Shown here: in pieces, positions 31,379-39,892 of the stretch
Position numbering within the stretch: the first letter of the stretch is position 1
Layout: every line of letters starts with the position of its first letter
Assembly: GCA_900546495.1 (NCBI GenBank)
Contig: URDN01000022.1
Coordinates: 1-43,725 of the forward strand
Reading direction: 5' to 3'
Origin: an uncultured Lachnospiraceae bacterium
Lineage (GTDB): Bacteria > Bacillota > Clostridia > Lachnospirales > Lachnospiraceae
DNA length: 43,725 nucleotides
Translations under genes and position numbers: made by a program
The notes under the pieces: generated by a model
Told to the model about the DNA's origin: nothing
The model's input: the letters and a program-made list of their open reading frames with translations, nothing else
Databases searched by the model: none

Positions 31379-31741
31379 ATGCATTTTTCAGAATCATTAA
31401 AAAAGAACAGAGATTTCCGGACAGTTTACCGGGACGGCAGATCTTATGCAAACAGACTTTTAGTTATGTATACGCTGAAAAATGACTCGGACAGAAACAG
31501 ATTAGGAATTTCCGTTAGTAAGAAAGTTGGTAACAGTGTTGTCCGGCACCATATTACCAGATTAGTAAGAGAAAGTTACAGACTACATGAAGAAATGTTC
31601 CATAGTGGTTGGGACATTGTAGTCATCGCAAGGGCAGGCGCAAAAAACGCATCATATCACGAAATCGAATCCGCATTGCTGCACTTGGGAAATCTTCAGA
31701 AAATTATGAACCCCGAAGAAAAGAAGATGGAATCACATTGA
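31379..31741 (+). CDS. rnpA: ribonuclease P protein component
   Basis: Protein subunit of RNase P, which matures the 5' end of tRNAs together with the catalytic RNA. The conserved RNR block appears as RNRLGISVSKKVGNSVVRHHITRLVRES, and the N-terminal substrate cleft is shown by LKKNRDFRTVYRDGRSY. The start at 31379 (MHFSESL) is chosen for its position relative to the family and GAGG upstream; 120 aa is normal. It overlaps yidD by 4 bp. Confidence 0.95.
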   Translation: MHFSESLKKNRDFRTVYRDGRSYANRLLVMYTLKNDSDRNRLGISVSKKVGNSVVRHHITRLVRESYRLHEEMFHSGWDIVVIARAGAKNASYHEIESALLHLGNLQKIMNPEEKKMESH

Positions 31742-31947
31742 AAAAAGTATTGATTTTTTTAATAAAATGGTATCGTAAATATATTTCTCCAATGAAAACC
31801 ACGAAATGTCCGTATTACCCGACCTGTTCCACCTATGGACTGGAAGCGGTAGAGAAATATGGAGCATGGAAGGGTGGATTACTTGCGCTCTGGCGCATTT
31901 TACGCTGTAATCCGTTCTCAAAGGGTGGTTACGATCCGGTTCCATGA
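31738..31947 (+). CDS. yidD: membrane protein insertion efficiency factor YidD
   Basis: 69-aa protein with the family core KWYRKYISPMKTTKCPYYPTCSTYGLEAV and GGLLALWRILRCNPFSKGGYDPVP, including the conserved Cys residues. It helps YidC-dependent insertion. TTG start at 31738 overlapping the rnpA stop by 4 bp suggests coupled translation. Ends 17 bp before yidC. Confidence 0.94.
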   Translation: MKKVLIFLIKWYRKYISPMKTTKCPYYPTCSTYGLEAVEKYGAWKGGLLALWRILRCNPFSKGGYDPVP

Positions 31948-31964
31948 TTATAGGAGGCAACCAG

Positions 31965-33266
31965 ATGGATTCCTTATTTTTACTTACACAGAATTCAGGT
32001 AAGATTTTAGGACCAATCGCAAAGGTACTCGGTTACCTTATGAACGCAATCTACGCTTTTATGGATAAATTTTTACACATCCAGAACGTAGGTTTAACAA
32101 TCATCTTATTTACGATTGTTATCTATCTTTGCTTACTTCCGCTTACTTACAAGCAGCAGAAGTTTTCAAAGATGTCACAGATCATGAATCCTGAGATTCA
32201 GGCAATTCAGAAAAAATATAAAAACAGAAGAGATCAGGCATCCGTTCAGGCTATGAATGAGGAGACACAGGCCGTTTATCAGAAATACGGTGTATCTCCG
32301 TCCGGTAGCTGTGTATTTATGCTGATCCAGCTCCCGATCCTGTTTGCTCTCTATCGTGTTATTTATAATGTACCGGCATACATCACACACGTTAAGAACA
32401 CATTTGACGGCGTTGTAACCGGTATTATGGGTACCAGCGGATATCAGGATACCATGAACAGTTTCCTTGAGACAGTTTCCAAGAAAAACTCCGTATTCCG
32501 TGGTATTACTCTGAATTTCTCAGGAACTGCTCAGCAGGCTCATGATTCTATCATTGACGTATTGTACAAATGTACCAGCGATAACTGGGCATTACTCCAG
32601 GATAAATTCAGTGGTCTGTCAGACATTATTGCAAATACCCAGTCTGCCGTAGAGCATTTCAATAACTTCCTCGGAATCAATATCGTATATTCTCCGAAGA
32701 CAATTATTAGTACAAGTGCTCACGAAGGACATTACGTACTGATTTTTCTTGCATTACTTGTACCGATTCTTGCAGCTTTAACACAGTTCCTGAATATCCG
32801 TCTGATGCCGCAGGCAGCAACAAACGGCGGGCAGCAGGAAGCTATGGCAGGTCAGATGAAGATGATGAACTACATGATGCCTTTATATTCTGTATTCATC
32901 GTATTCTTCCTTCCGGTCGGTGTTGGTATCTACTGGATCGCAGGTTCCTTAATTCGAAGCTTCCAGCAGTTCCTGCTGAACAAGCATTTTGATAAAATGG
33001 ATCTTGAAAAAATAATCAAAGAGAATCAGGCAAAAGCTACTGCAAAGAATAAGAAGAAAATTGAGAAAAAAGGTGTAGCCGGCGAGCAGATCACCAACGC
33101 AGCAAAACTCAACACACGTAATATTCAGTACAGATCCATGGCAGACAAAGCTGCTTCCGTTTCCAGCAAAGACATGAAACAGGACACAAACAAGAAATAT
33201 AAAGAGGGAAGCATGGCTTCCAAAGCAAATCTTGTAAAAGATTTTAATAACAAAAATACAAAATAG
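31965..33266 (+). CDS. yidC: membrane protein insertase YidC/Oxa1
   Basis: Inserts and folds membrane proteins, with or without SecYEG. It has the Oxa1-type core: an N-terminal helix (LGYLMNAIYAFMDKF), LTIILFTIVIYLCLLPLTYKQQKFS, PSGSCVFMLIQLPILFALYRVIYN, and later VLIFLALLVPILAALTQF and YSVFIVFFLPVGVGIYWIAG. The start at 31965 has AGGAGG 7 bases upstream (an upstream in-frame ATG at 31944 overlaps the yidD end and is rejected). 433 aa; the C-terminal tail is long and Lys-rich, suited to ribosome binding. The loop between helices is longer than in the minimal Bacillus forms. Confidence 0.95.
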   Translation: MDSLFLLTQNSGKILGPIAKVLGYLMNAIYAFMDKFLHIQNVGLTIILFTIVIYLCLLPLTYKQQKFSKMSQIMNPEIQAIQKKYKNRRDQASVQAMNEETQAVYQKYGVSPSGSCVFMLIQLPILFALYRVIYNVPAYITHVKNTFDGVVTGIMGTSGYQDTMNSFLETVSKKNSVFRGITLNFSGTAQQAHDSIIDVLYKCTSDNWALLQDKFSGLSDIIANTQSAVEHFNNFLGINIVYSPKTIISTSAHEGHYVLIFLALLVPILAALTQFLNIRLMPQAATNGGQQEAMAGQMKMMNYMMPLYSVFIVFFLPVGVGIYWIAGSLIRSFQQFLLNKHFDKMDLEKIIKENQAKATAKNKKKIEKKGVAGEQITNAAKLNTRNIQYRSMADKAASVSSKDMKQDTNKKYKEGSMASKANLVKDFNNKNTK

Positions 33267-33280
33267 GGGAGGGCATTGTA

Positions 33281-33907
33281 ATGGATTTTATCGAATTTAC
33301 AGGAAAAACTGTTGATGATGCACTTACAAACGCTCTGGTTGAATTTGGCGTAACAAGCGATCAGATTGAGTATGAAGTGTTAGAAAAAGGCAGTTCAGGA
33401 TTTCTTGGATTCAACAGTAAACCGGCAAAAATCAAAGCCCGTAAAAAATATACCGTTGTAGATCATATCAGAAATTTTCTTTCCCAGGTATTTGATGCTA
33501 TGGGACTGGAAGTTGAGATTCTGATCAAACCTTCCGATGAAGAAAATGTATACGATGTAGAACTGAAAGGCCATGAGATGGGCGTTCTGATCGGCAAACG
33601 TGGTCAGACACTTGACTCTTTACAGTACCTTACAAATCTTGCAATCAACAAACATTCTGAGACTTATACCAGAGTAAAACTTGATACTGAGGATTACCGT
33701 AAGAGAAGAAAAGAGACATTGGAGAATCTCGCAAAGAATATTGCTTACAAAGTAAAACGTACGAAAAAAGCAGTATCCCTTGAGCCGATGAACCCATTTG
33801 AGAGACGTGTGATCCATTCCGCACTGCAGAACGACCGTTACGTTTCTACACATAGCGAAGGTGATGAGCCTTACAGACACGTTGTAATTACATTAAAAAG
33901 ACAGTAA
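33281..33907 (+). CDS. jag: Jag/KhpB RNA-binding protein
   Basis: 208 aa with the three-domain Jag layout: Jag-N (VDDALTNALVEFGVTSDQIE and EKGSSGFLGFNSKPAKI), a KH domain (VLIGKRGQTLDSLQYLTNLA), and R3H (NPFERRVIHSALQNDRYVST). It binds RNA as KhpB together with KhpA and affects cell wall and division genes in firmicutes. Placed 14 bp after yidC with GGGAGG as RBS, the standard position. Confidence 0.95.
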   Translation: MDFIEFTGKTVDDALTNALVEFGVTSDQIEYEVLEKGSSGFLGFNSKPAKIKARKKYTVVDHIRNFLSQVFDAMGLEVEILIKPSDEENVYDVELKGHEMGVLIGKRGQTLDSLQYLTNLAINKHSETYTRVKLDTEDYRKRRKETLENLAKNIAYKVKRTKKAVSLEPMNPFERRVIHSALQNDRYVSTHSEGDEPYRHVVITLKRQ

Positions 33908-33930
33908 TTTTTGAGTTTATTTTAAATTAA

Positions 33931-34118
33931 AAAACTTTCAGCAAAGACGGATGTGGACACGGATAATTTTCTGTGTCTGCTGCGCCGCTTATATCCGCTT
34001 CCTTCCGCGAACTCACTTGCAAAACCAGCAAGCTCAAACACACTCACGGAAGCGGGCTATGCTCGCAGCCACAGAAAATTAACCTATCGTCCGGCATCCG
34101 TCTTTTGCTGAAAGTTTT
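33931..34118. repeat. long imperfect inverted repeat (188 bp)
   Basis: Arms AAAACTTTCAGCAAAGACGGATG (positions 33931-33953) and 34095-34118 pair with one extra base; pairing resumes inside with AATTTTCTGTG and CCGCTTCC, and the centre closes with CTTGC/GCAAG. Almost the whole element folds as one stem. It shares GACACGGAYRATTTTCT with the gyrB-gyrA element. Confidence 0.85.
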
Positions 34119-34155
34119 CTTTACGTTATGAAATAAAAATATTATAATAAAAAAC

Positions 34156-34209
34156 AAGATGCATAATTGTGAGAGTACGAAGTACGAAACAATTCGTATG
34201 GCATCTTTT
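34156..34209 (+). terminator. terminator of the rpmH-jag operon
   Basis: AAGATGC (34156-34162) pairs with GCATCTT, with further pairing ATTGT/ACAAT inside, followed by TTTT. It probably ends read-through past the long inverted repeat. Confidence 0.6.
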
Positions 34210-34239
34210 GACCCCACCATCTAATTTATTTTCTATTAG

Positions 34240-34297
34240 ATACTTTCGGATTCTTTGATTATAACAAAATAACTATTTTGAAATGTTCCGAAAGTAT
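34240..34297 (+). promoter_or_regulatory. inverted repeat before mnmE
   Basis: ATACTTTCGGA (34240-34250) and TCCGAAAGTAT (34287-34297) are perfect 11-bp arms with a 36-nt AT-rich loop that contains TTGATTATAACAAAATAAC. It lies 32 bp before the mnmE ATG. It may be a 5'-UTR hairpin or a binding site; no T-tract. Confidence 0.5.
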
Positions 34298-34329
34298 ATT
34301 AATATTTAATCTGAGAGAAGAACACAAAT

Positions 34330-35706
34330 ATGAAAACTGATACAATCGCAGCGATTGCAACCGCCATGTCCAATTCCGGTATTGGAATCGTCCGCATCAG
34401 CGGAGATGCAGCGTTAGAAGTTGCAGATCGCATTTTTCGTCCAAAAAAGGGAAGCCGCAAGGTTTCCGATATGGAGACACATACCATCCATTATGGCTAT
34501 GTGGCAGACGGTGAAGAAGTAGTAGATGAAGTTATGCTTCTGATCATGAAAGCACCACGCAGTTACACCTGCGAAGATACCATCGAGATTGACTGTCACG
34601 GTGGTGTTCTGGTTATGAAAAAAATACTGGAAACAGTTTTAAAATATGGAGCCCGCCCGGCAGAACCGGGGGAGTTTACAAAACGGGCATTCTTAAACGG
34701 ACGTATTGATCTGTCTCAGGCAGAGTCCGTAATCGATGTAATTAACGCCCAGAACGAACTGGCCCTGAAGAGTTCCGTCAGCCAGTTACAAGGCGCCGTG
34801 TTGGAGAAAATAAAGGACATCCGTGCCGTTGTACTGCATGAGATTGCCTTTATAGAATCTGCTCTGGATGACCCGGAGCACGTCTCACTGGATGGCTATC
34901 CGGAACAGTTACACGGAATCATGAGCGATGCCCATGCCAAAGTAAAAAAACTGCTGGATTCTTCCGATAACGGAAAAATGTTAAAGGAAGGTATCAATAC
35001 AGCCATCGTCGGCAAACCAAACGCCGGTAAATCTTCCCTGCTGAATATTCTGGTAGGTGAGGAGCGTGCTATCGTTACAGAGATTGCCGGTACAACAAGA
35101 GATATTCTGCAGGAGCAGATTCAGATCGGCGGCATAGGATTAAATGTCATTGATACCGCCGGAATCCGTGACACAGAAGATATCGTGGAAAAAATAGGTG
35201 TCAACAAATCCAGAGAATATATTGAAAAAGCAGATCTCATTATTTATGTAGTGGATTCTTCCACAGAGTTAGATGAGAACGATCAGGAGATCATTGAGGC
35301 CATTCAGGACAAAAAGGCCATCGTTCTTCTAAACAAATCGGATCTGGATACAAAGACAGATGCAACCGTGTTGGAGAAGCGTCTGAATAAACCGATTCTT
35401 TCTATTTCAGCGAAAAACAACACCGGAATCCATGAATTGGAAAAACTCATTGAAGAGATGTTTTTCAGCGGAAAACTGTCCTTCAATGACGAAGTATATA
35501 TTACAAATATCCGTCAGAAAAATGCTCTGGCAGAGGCAGAGAGCAGTCTGAAAATGGTGTTACAGAGCATAGACGACGGAATGCCGGAAGATTTCTTTAC
35601 GATTGATATGATGAATGCCTATGAGGTTTTAGGCACGATCATCGGCGAATCTGTCGGTGAGGATCTGGTAAATGAGATCTTCAGTAAATTCTGTATGGGT
35701 AAATAG
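34330..35706 (+). CDS. mnmE: tRNA-modifying GTPase MnmE
   Basis: With MnmG it installs the carboxymethylaminomethyl group on U34 of certain tRNAs. N-terminal folate-binding domain (TDTIAAIATAMSNSGIGIVR), a helical part, and a G domain inserted within it: G1 GKPNAGKSS, G2/G3 TTRDILQEQ and DTAGIRDTE, G4 NKSD. The invariant C-terminal CxGK is present as FCMGK. 458 aa, complete. RBS AGAGAAG upstream. mnmG follows after a 219-bp gap filled by a repeat element. Confidence 0.97.
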   Translation: MKTDTIAAIATAMSNSGIGIVRISGDAALEVADRIFRPKKGSRKVSDMETHTIHYGYVADGEEVVDEVMLLIMKAPRSYTCEDTIEIDCHGGVLVMKKILETVLKYGARPAEPGEFTKRAFLNGRIDLSQAESVIDVINAQNELALKSSVSQLQGAVLEKIKDIRAVVLHEIAFIESALDDPEHVSLDGYPEQLHGIMSDAHAKVKKLLDSSDNGKMLKEGINTAIVGKPNAGKSSLLNILVGEERAIVTEIAGTTRDILQEQIQIGGIGLNVIDTAGIRDTEDIVEKIGVNKSREYIEKADLIIYVVDSSTELDENDQEIIEAIQDKKAIVLLNKSDLDTKTDATVLEKRLNKPILSISAKNNTGIHELEKLIEEMFFSGKLSFNDEVYITNIRQKNALAEAESSLKMVLQSIDDGMPEDFFTIDMMNAYEVLGTIIGESVGEDLVNEIFSKFCMGK

Positions 35707-35710
35707 AGCA

Positions 35711-35901
35711 ACAGTTCACTCATCATATGTATTAAAATCAATCATGCCTGCATGAGGAGATATCTGGATACATAATGATGAAGGGAGCGCCTTTTTATAA
35801 GCAAAAGAGTTCGCTGTGCGAACGCTCCTTCCTGAATGATAATTCAAGAAGGATTGGAAAAGTTCTGAAAAGACGGTTTGCGAATGGCGCGTATGAACTG
35901 T
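35711..35901 (+). repeat. MITE-like dispersed repeat, copy B
   Basis: 191-bp element with perfect 8-bp terminal inverted repeats (ACAGTTCA at 35711 and TGAACTGT at 35894-35901), begins 5 bp after the mnmE stop. It includes an internal hairpin (TCCTTC with GAAGGA). Copy A (11469-11627) matches it in reverse complement. No target-site duplication is clear. It lies between mnmE and mnmG and ends 24 bp before the mnmG start. Confidence 0.85.
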
Positions 35902-35925
35902 GAAACAATATACAAGGAGAAATAT

Positions 35926-37827
35926 ATGCCAGTTGTAAAAGAAAATTATGATGTTTGTATCGTCGGTGCAGGTCATGCAGGCTGTGAAGCCGCCCTTGCC
36001 TGCGCACGACTGGGACTGGAAACCATTCTTTTTACCATCAGCATTGAAAGCGTAGCCATGATGCCGTGTAATCCGAATATCGGAGGCAGCTCCAAAGGCC
36101 ATCTGGTACGCGAGATCGATGCCTTAGGCGGTGAGATGGGCGTCAATATTGACCATACCTTTATCCAGTCTAAAATGTTAAATAAATCAAAAGGACCTGC
36201 TGTTCATTCCCTGCGTGCACAAGCAGACAAAGCCGATTACAGCGCCAGAATGAGACAGGTATTACAGAACACCGATCATCTGACACTGCGTCAGGCAGAA
36301 GTTACCGAACTAATGGTGGAAGATAAGCAGATTCGCGGTGTGAAAACGTTTTCAGGTGCAGAGTATTATGCAAAAGCAGTTGTACTTTGTACCGGTACTT
36401 ATCTGAAAGCCCGCTGTCTCTACGGAGATGTTGTCAACCACACCGGTCCAAACGGACTGCAGGCAGCCAACCATCTGACCGATTCTCTGGTTGCAAACGG
36501 CATTGAAATGTTCCGCTTCAAAACAGGTACACCAGCTCGTATCGACAGACGTTCCGTTGATTTTTCCAAAATGCAGGAGCAGTTCGGTGATGAGAAAGTC
36601 GTACCATTCTCATTTACAACCAATCCGGATGATGTCCAGATTGATCAGGTAAGCTGTTGGTTAACATATACTAACGAAAAAACGCACGAAATCATTCGCG
36701 AAAATTTAAGCAGATCCCCGCTTTTTTCCGGTATGATCGAAGGAACCGGTCCGCGTTACTGTCCGTCCATCGAAGACAAAGTAGTAAAATTTGCAGATAA
36801 AAACCGTCACCAGGTATTCATTGAGCCAGAAGGAATTCATACCAATGAAATGTATATCGGCGGCATGTCCAGTTCCCTTCCGGAAGATGTACAGTACGCG
36901 ATGTATCACACCGTACCGGGATTAGAGAATGTCAAGATTGTAAGAAATGCCTACGCAATTGAGTACGACTGTATCAATCCGCGTCAGCTGTATCCGTCTC
37001 TGGAGTTTAAGGAAATCTCCGGCCTGTTCAGTGGTGGACAGTTCAACGGAAGTTCCGGATATGAAGAAGCAGCCGCTCAGGGATTGATTGCAGGTATCAA
37101 TGCCGCCATGAAAGTAAAAGGCAAAGAGCCTCTGATTCTGGATCGTTCCGAATCCTACATTGGTGTACTGATTGATGATCTGGTTACAAAAGAAAACCAT
37201 GAGCCATACCGTATGATGACTTCCCGTGCAGAATACAGACTGTTACTTCGTCAGGATAACGCTGATCTGCGTTTGACCAGACACGGTTATGAAGTTGGAT
37301 TAATTCCACAGGAACGTTATGATTATGTTGTGAAAAAAGAACAGCTCATCGAAGAAGAAGTACAGCGTGTAGAAACTGTTCATTTAGGAGCATCCGCACC
37401 GGTACAGAAATTAATGGCAGAATATAACAGTCAGCCACTCAATACCGGTACATCCCTTGCAGAACTGATTCGTCGCCCGGAATTAAATTATGATGTTTTG
37501 GCACCAATCGATCCGGAACGTCCGAAACTGACAGAGGATGTTCGTGAGCAGGTAAATATCAATATTAAATATGACGGATATATTAAACGCCAGATCAAAC
37601 AGGTAAAACAGTTTAAGAAACTGGAAAGCAAAAAGCTGCCACCAAACTTTGATTACAATCAGATCAGTGGTTTGCGTATGGAAGCACAGCAGAAGCTAAA
37701 CCTGTATCAGCCAATTTCCATCGGACAGGCTTCCCGTATTTCCGGTGTGTCTCCGGCGGACATTTCTGTCATTTTAGTATATCTGGAACAGTTACACTAT
37801 CAACAGAAAAAAGAACAGGATAAATAA
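35926..37827 (+). CDS. mnmG: tRNA uridine-5-carboxymethylaminomethyl modification enzyme MnmG (GidA)
   Basis: FAD-dependent partner of MnmE. The dinucleotide-binding motif is VGAGHAGCEAALACARLG, the family signature is PCNPNIGGSSKGHLVREIDALGG, and a later marker is RTSRAEYRL-like MTSRAEYRLLLRQDNADLRL. The start at 35926 (MPVVKENYD) has AGGAG 6 bases upstream and gives 633 aa; a longer reading through the repeat element is rejected. rsmG starts 4 bp after the stop. Confidence 0.96.
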   Translation: MPVVKENYDVCIVGAGHAGCEAALACARLGLETILFTISIESVAMMPCNPNIGGSSKGHLVREIDALGGEMGVNIDHTFIQSKMLNKSKGPAVHSLRAQADKADYSARMRQVLQNTDHLTLRQAEVTELMVEDKQIRGVKTFSGAEYYAKAVVLCTGTYLKARCLYGDVVNHTGPNGLQAANHLTDSLVANGIEMFRFKTGTPARIDRRSVDFSKMQEQFGDEKVVPFSFTTNPDDVQIDQVSCWLTYTNEKTHEIIRENLSRSPLFSGMIEGTGPRYCPSIEDKVVKFADKNRHQVFIEPEGIHTNEMYIGGMSSSLPEDVQYAMYHTVPGLENVKIVRNAYAIEYDCINPRQLYPSLEFKEISGLFSGGQFNGSSGYEEAAAQGLIAGINAAMKVKGKEPLILDRSESYIGVLIDDLVTKENHEPYRMMTSRAEYRLLLRQDNADLRLTRHGYEVGLIPQERYDYVVKKEQLIEEEVQRVETVHLGASAPVQKLMAEYNSQPLNTGTSLAELIRRPELNYDVLAPIDPERPKLTEDVREQVNINIKYDGYIKRQIKQVKQFKKLESKKLPPNFDYNQISGLRMEAQQKLNLYQPISIGQASRISGVSPADISVILVYLEQLHYQQKKEQDK

Positions 37828-37831
37828 ACGT

Positions 37832-38560
37832 ATGAGTTATGATCTGACTAAATTCAAACACGGTCTGGAAGAACTGAATATCACTTTGACAGACGAACAG
37901 ATAGAACAGTTTCTACGGTATTATGAAATGCTTGTAGAAAAAAATAAAGTAATGAACCTTACCGGCATTACAGAATATGAAGAAGTTATTCAAAAACATT
38001 TTCTGGACAGTCTTTCTCTGATCCGCGTAATTCCGGATATTGCCAGCCAGGAACTGACCGTCATCGATCTTGGAACCGGTGCGGGATTTCCGGGACTTCC
38101 ATTAAAGATTGCCTTTCCGGAATTAGAGATTACCCTGATGGATTCTCTGAACAAACGAATCCTGTTTTTACAGGAAGTAATTAATGCACTAGATCTGAAA
38201 AAAGTATCTGCCGTTCACGGAAGAGCAGAGGAGATGGCTTCCAATGCTGCACACAGACAACAGTATGATCTCTGTGTTTCACGTGCAGTCTCCAATCTGG
38301 CAGTACTAACAGAATACTGTTTACCATTTGTAAAAAAAGGTGGATTATTTGTTTCCTACAAATCTGCAGATTCCGATACAGAAATTCAGGAAGGGAAAAA
38401 AGCAATTTCCATTCTTGGTGGAAAACTTACTTCCGTAGACAAATTCCAGTTACCGGATTCCGATCTGGGACGTGCTCTGGTTTGTATCAAGAAAACAAAA
38501 GATACACCGAAGAAATACCCGCGAAAAGCAGGTACACCTGCAAAGTTACCACTTAAATAA
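37832..38560 (+). CDS. rsmG: 16S rRNA m7G527 methyltransferase RsmG (GidB)
   Basis: SAM-dependent methyltransferase of 16S rRNA G527. N-terminal helices (LTDEQIEQFLRYYEMLVEKN), the Rossmann SAM motif DLGTGAGFPGLPLKIAFP, MNLTGITEYEEVIQKHFLDSL, and SRAVSNLAVLTEYCLPFVKKGG match the family. 242 aa. It is 4 bp after mnmG. The C terminus is basic (YPRKAGTPAKLPLK). A terminator carrying parS in its loop follows. Confidence 0.96.
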   Translation: MSYDLTKFKHGLEELNITLTDEQIEQFLRYYEMLVEKNKVMNLTGITEYEEVIQKHFLDSLSLIRVIPDIASQELTVIDLGTGAGFPGLPLKIAFPELEITLMDSLNKRILFLQEVINALDLKKVSAVHGRAEEMASNAAHRQQYDLCVSRAVSNLAVLTEYCLPFVKKGGLFVSYKSADSDTEIQEGKKAISILGGKLTSVDKFQLPDSDLGRALVCIKKTKDTPKKYPRKAGTPAKLPLK

Positions 38561-38606
38561 CAAGATGTTGAAAAATGGCAGTTTTATTTTTCTGAATTTA
38601 TGAATC

Positions 38607-38658
38607 AAAAAGACACAGCAGAAATGTTTCACGTGAAACATATTTGCTGTGTCTTTTT
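38607..38658. terminator. terminator whose loop is a parS site
   Basis: A 14-bp perfect stem, AAAAAGACACAGCA at 38607-38620 and its complement at 38645-38658, separates the convergent rsmG and alpha/beta hydrolase genes; T5 and A5 ends allow both directions. The loop holds the parS sequence at 38625-38640. Confidence 0.9.
38625..38640. other. parS: parS site 1 (inside terminator loop)
   Basis: TGTTTCACGTGAAACA, the exact 16-bp consensus bound by ParB/Spo0J. Confidence 0.92.
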
Positions 38659-38662
38659 ATAA

Positions 38663-39613
38663 TTATGAATGAAGAATAATATTTACCAGATGTACGAACT
38701 TATCTGGTGCTTCCATCTGAGGGAGACAAGTAGTATTTGCAATATACGCATCTTCAATTGCCGGATTGAACTCCTGATAATCGTTAATTACATCTTCAAT
38801 AAACGGATGCTCTTTTCCACCGATCAGGCAAATGCTGTTGTTAATCTTCTTAATTGCAGATACAACATTAATATTGGTGTAGTAACTCTTGATGCTTGCA
38901 AGCAAATATTTTCCACCACCATCACCGATATGTGCAGCCTGATAATATGTCTGGATTGTTTTTTCAGAAACCATATGCCCTTTGTAATAATAGTTATTTA
39001 CAAATGTATCAATGATTCGATTCTTACTTACTTCCATATTATAAATAAACGTACCAATGATCGGCAGTTCAATCAGGAACTTCAACATATTTTTTCTGCG
39101 TCCCGGTGCTTTTGCCAGCTCATATAAATCTGTCGGTGTTACACCAACGATCTTGTCATAATATTTAGACTCCATCTGACATCCCATGATTACAAAGGAA
39201 AGGGAATCTCCAGTAGCAATAACATCTGTCTTTTCTCCAATTACTGCATGAATAAAATCATTTACTAACTGAACATACAAATAATTGGTGTAGGTCATAT
39301 TCGGTTTCTCAGAACGTCCACATCCCAATAAATCAATGGCATACACAGTATGATCCTCAGACAGTTTCTTAATCACGGCCTCCCATTCATAAGAAGATGA
39401 GGTCGAATCTAAATCATGGATCAACAATACCGGCTTTCCTTTTCCGCTTTTTGTATAATAGATATTTCCATATTTCCAGTGATAGTATTTTCCACCACCG
39501 GTTGGTAAATGGTCTGTCATATGTGAGAAAACACTGATCAGCTTATTAATAACAATAATCAGACCAGCCACAATACATAGTAATAATGCGCTATTCTTAA
39601 TATGTTTTTTCAT
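38663..39613 (-). CDS. membrane-anchored alpha/beta hydrolase-like protein, catalytic His replaced
   Basis: 316 aa from the ATG at 39613 (AAAGGGG 7 bases upstream; longer readings rejected). One N-terminal membrane helix (ALLLCIVAGLIIVINKLI), then an alpha/beta hydrolase fold: GKPVLLIHDLDSTS (oxyanion turn), LLGCGRSEKP, and the nucleophile elbow ATGDSLSF with Ser. The usual final segment GHLPxxExP reads TCLPQMEAP, so Cys (codon 38726-38728) stands where the catalytic His is expected. It may be a non-enzymatic scaffold or use another base. It lies between two parS regions but its function is unknown. Possible substrates cannot be named. Confidence 0.8.
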   Translation of the reverse strand: MKKHIKNSALLLCIVAGLIIVINKLISVFSHMTDHLPTGGGKYYHWKYGNIYYTKSGKGKPVLLIHDLDSTSSSYEWEAVIKKLSEDHTVYAIDLLGCGRSEKPNMTYTNYLYVQLVNDFIHAVIGEKTDVIATGDSLSFVIMGCQMESKYYDKIVGVTPTDLYELAKAPGRRKNMLKFLIELPIIGTFIYNMEVSKNRIIDTFVNNYYYKGHMVSEKTIQTYYQAAHIGDGGGKYLLASIKSYYTNINVVSAIKKINNSICLIGGKEHPFIEDVINDYQEFNPAIEDAYIANTTCLPQMEAPDKFVHLVNIILHS

Positions 39614-39725
39614 CAATAAACCCCTTTCGCACTTAGTCATTTTAATACCTATATTATAATCCATTGCTCCTTGAGATACAAATACTTTTTTATATATCAT
39701 TCACTCCATCCCATAAATTTGTAAA

Positions 39726-39741
39726 CGTTTCACGTGAAACA
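39726..39741. other. parS: parS site 2
   Basis: CGTTTCACGTGAAACA, one base different from the 16-bp consensus at the outer position. Confidence 0.88.
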
Positions 39742-39812
39742 TTATAACTTACATTTTTTATTTTCCATCTGCATTTTTTTAATATCCCCACAACATTTTC
39801 AACTCTCATTTA

Positions 39813-39828
39813 TGTTTCACGTGAAACA
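39813..39828. other. parS: parS site 3
   Basis: TGTTTCACGTGAAACA, exact consensus. Confidence 0.93.
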
Positions 39829-39876
39829 TTTTCCCCATCCACTTCTATTTTTATCCATGTTTCACACTTTTTTAGA

Positions 39877-39892
39877 TGTTTCACGTGAAACA
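39877..39892. other. parS: parS site 4
   Basis: TGTTTCACGTGAAACA, exact consensus. Confidence 0.93.

Larger units (their letters stand above)
33908..34329. other. 422-bp non-coding spacer between jag and mnmE
   Basis: Contains the long hairpin element 33931-34118, a terminator 34156-34209 and an inverted repeat at 34240-34297. No convincing ORF. Confidence 0.7.

Noticed and set aside
35878..35925. A longer MnmG starting inside the repeat element
   Set aside because: The ATG at 35926 has AGGAG at the right distance and yields the family start MPVVKENYDVCIVGAG; the extension is in repeat DNA.
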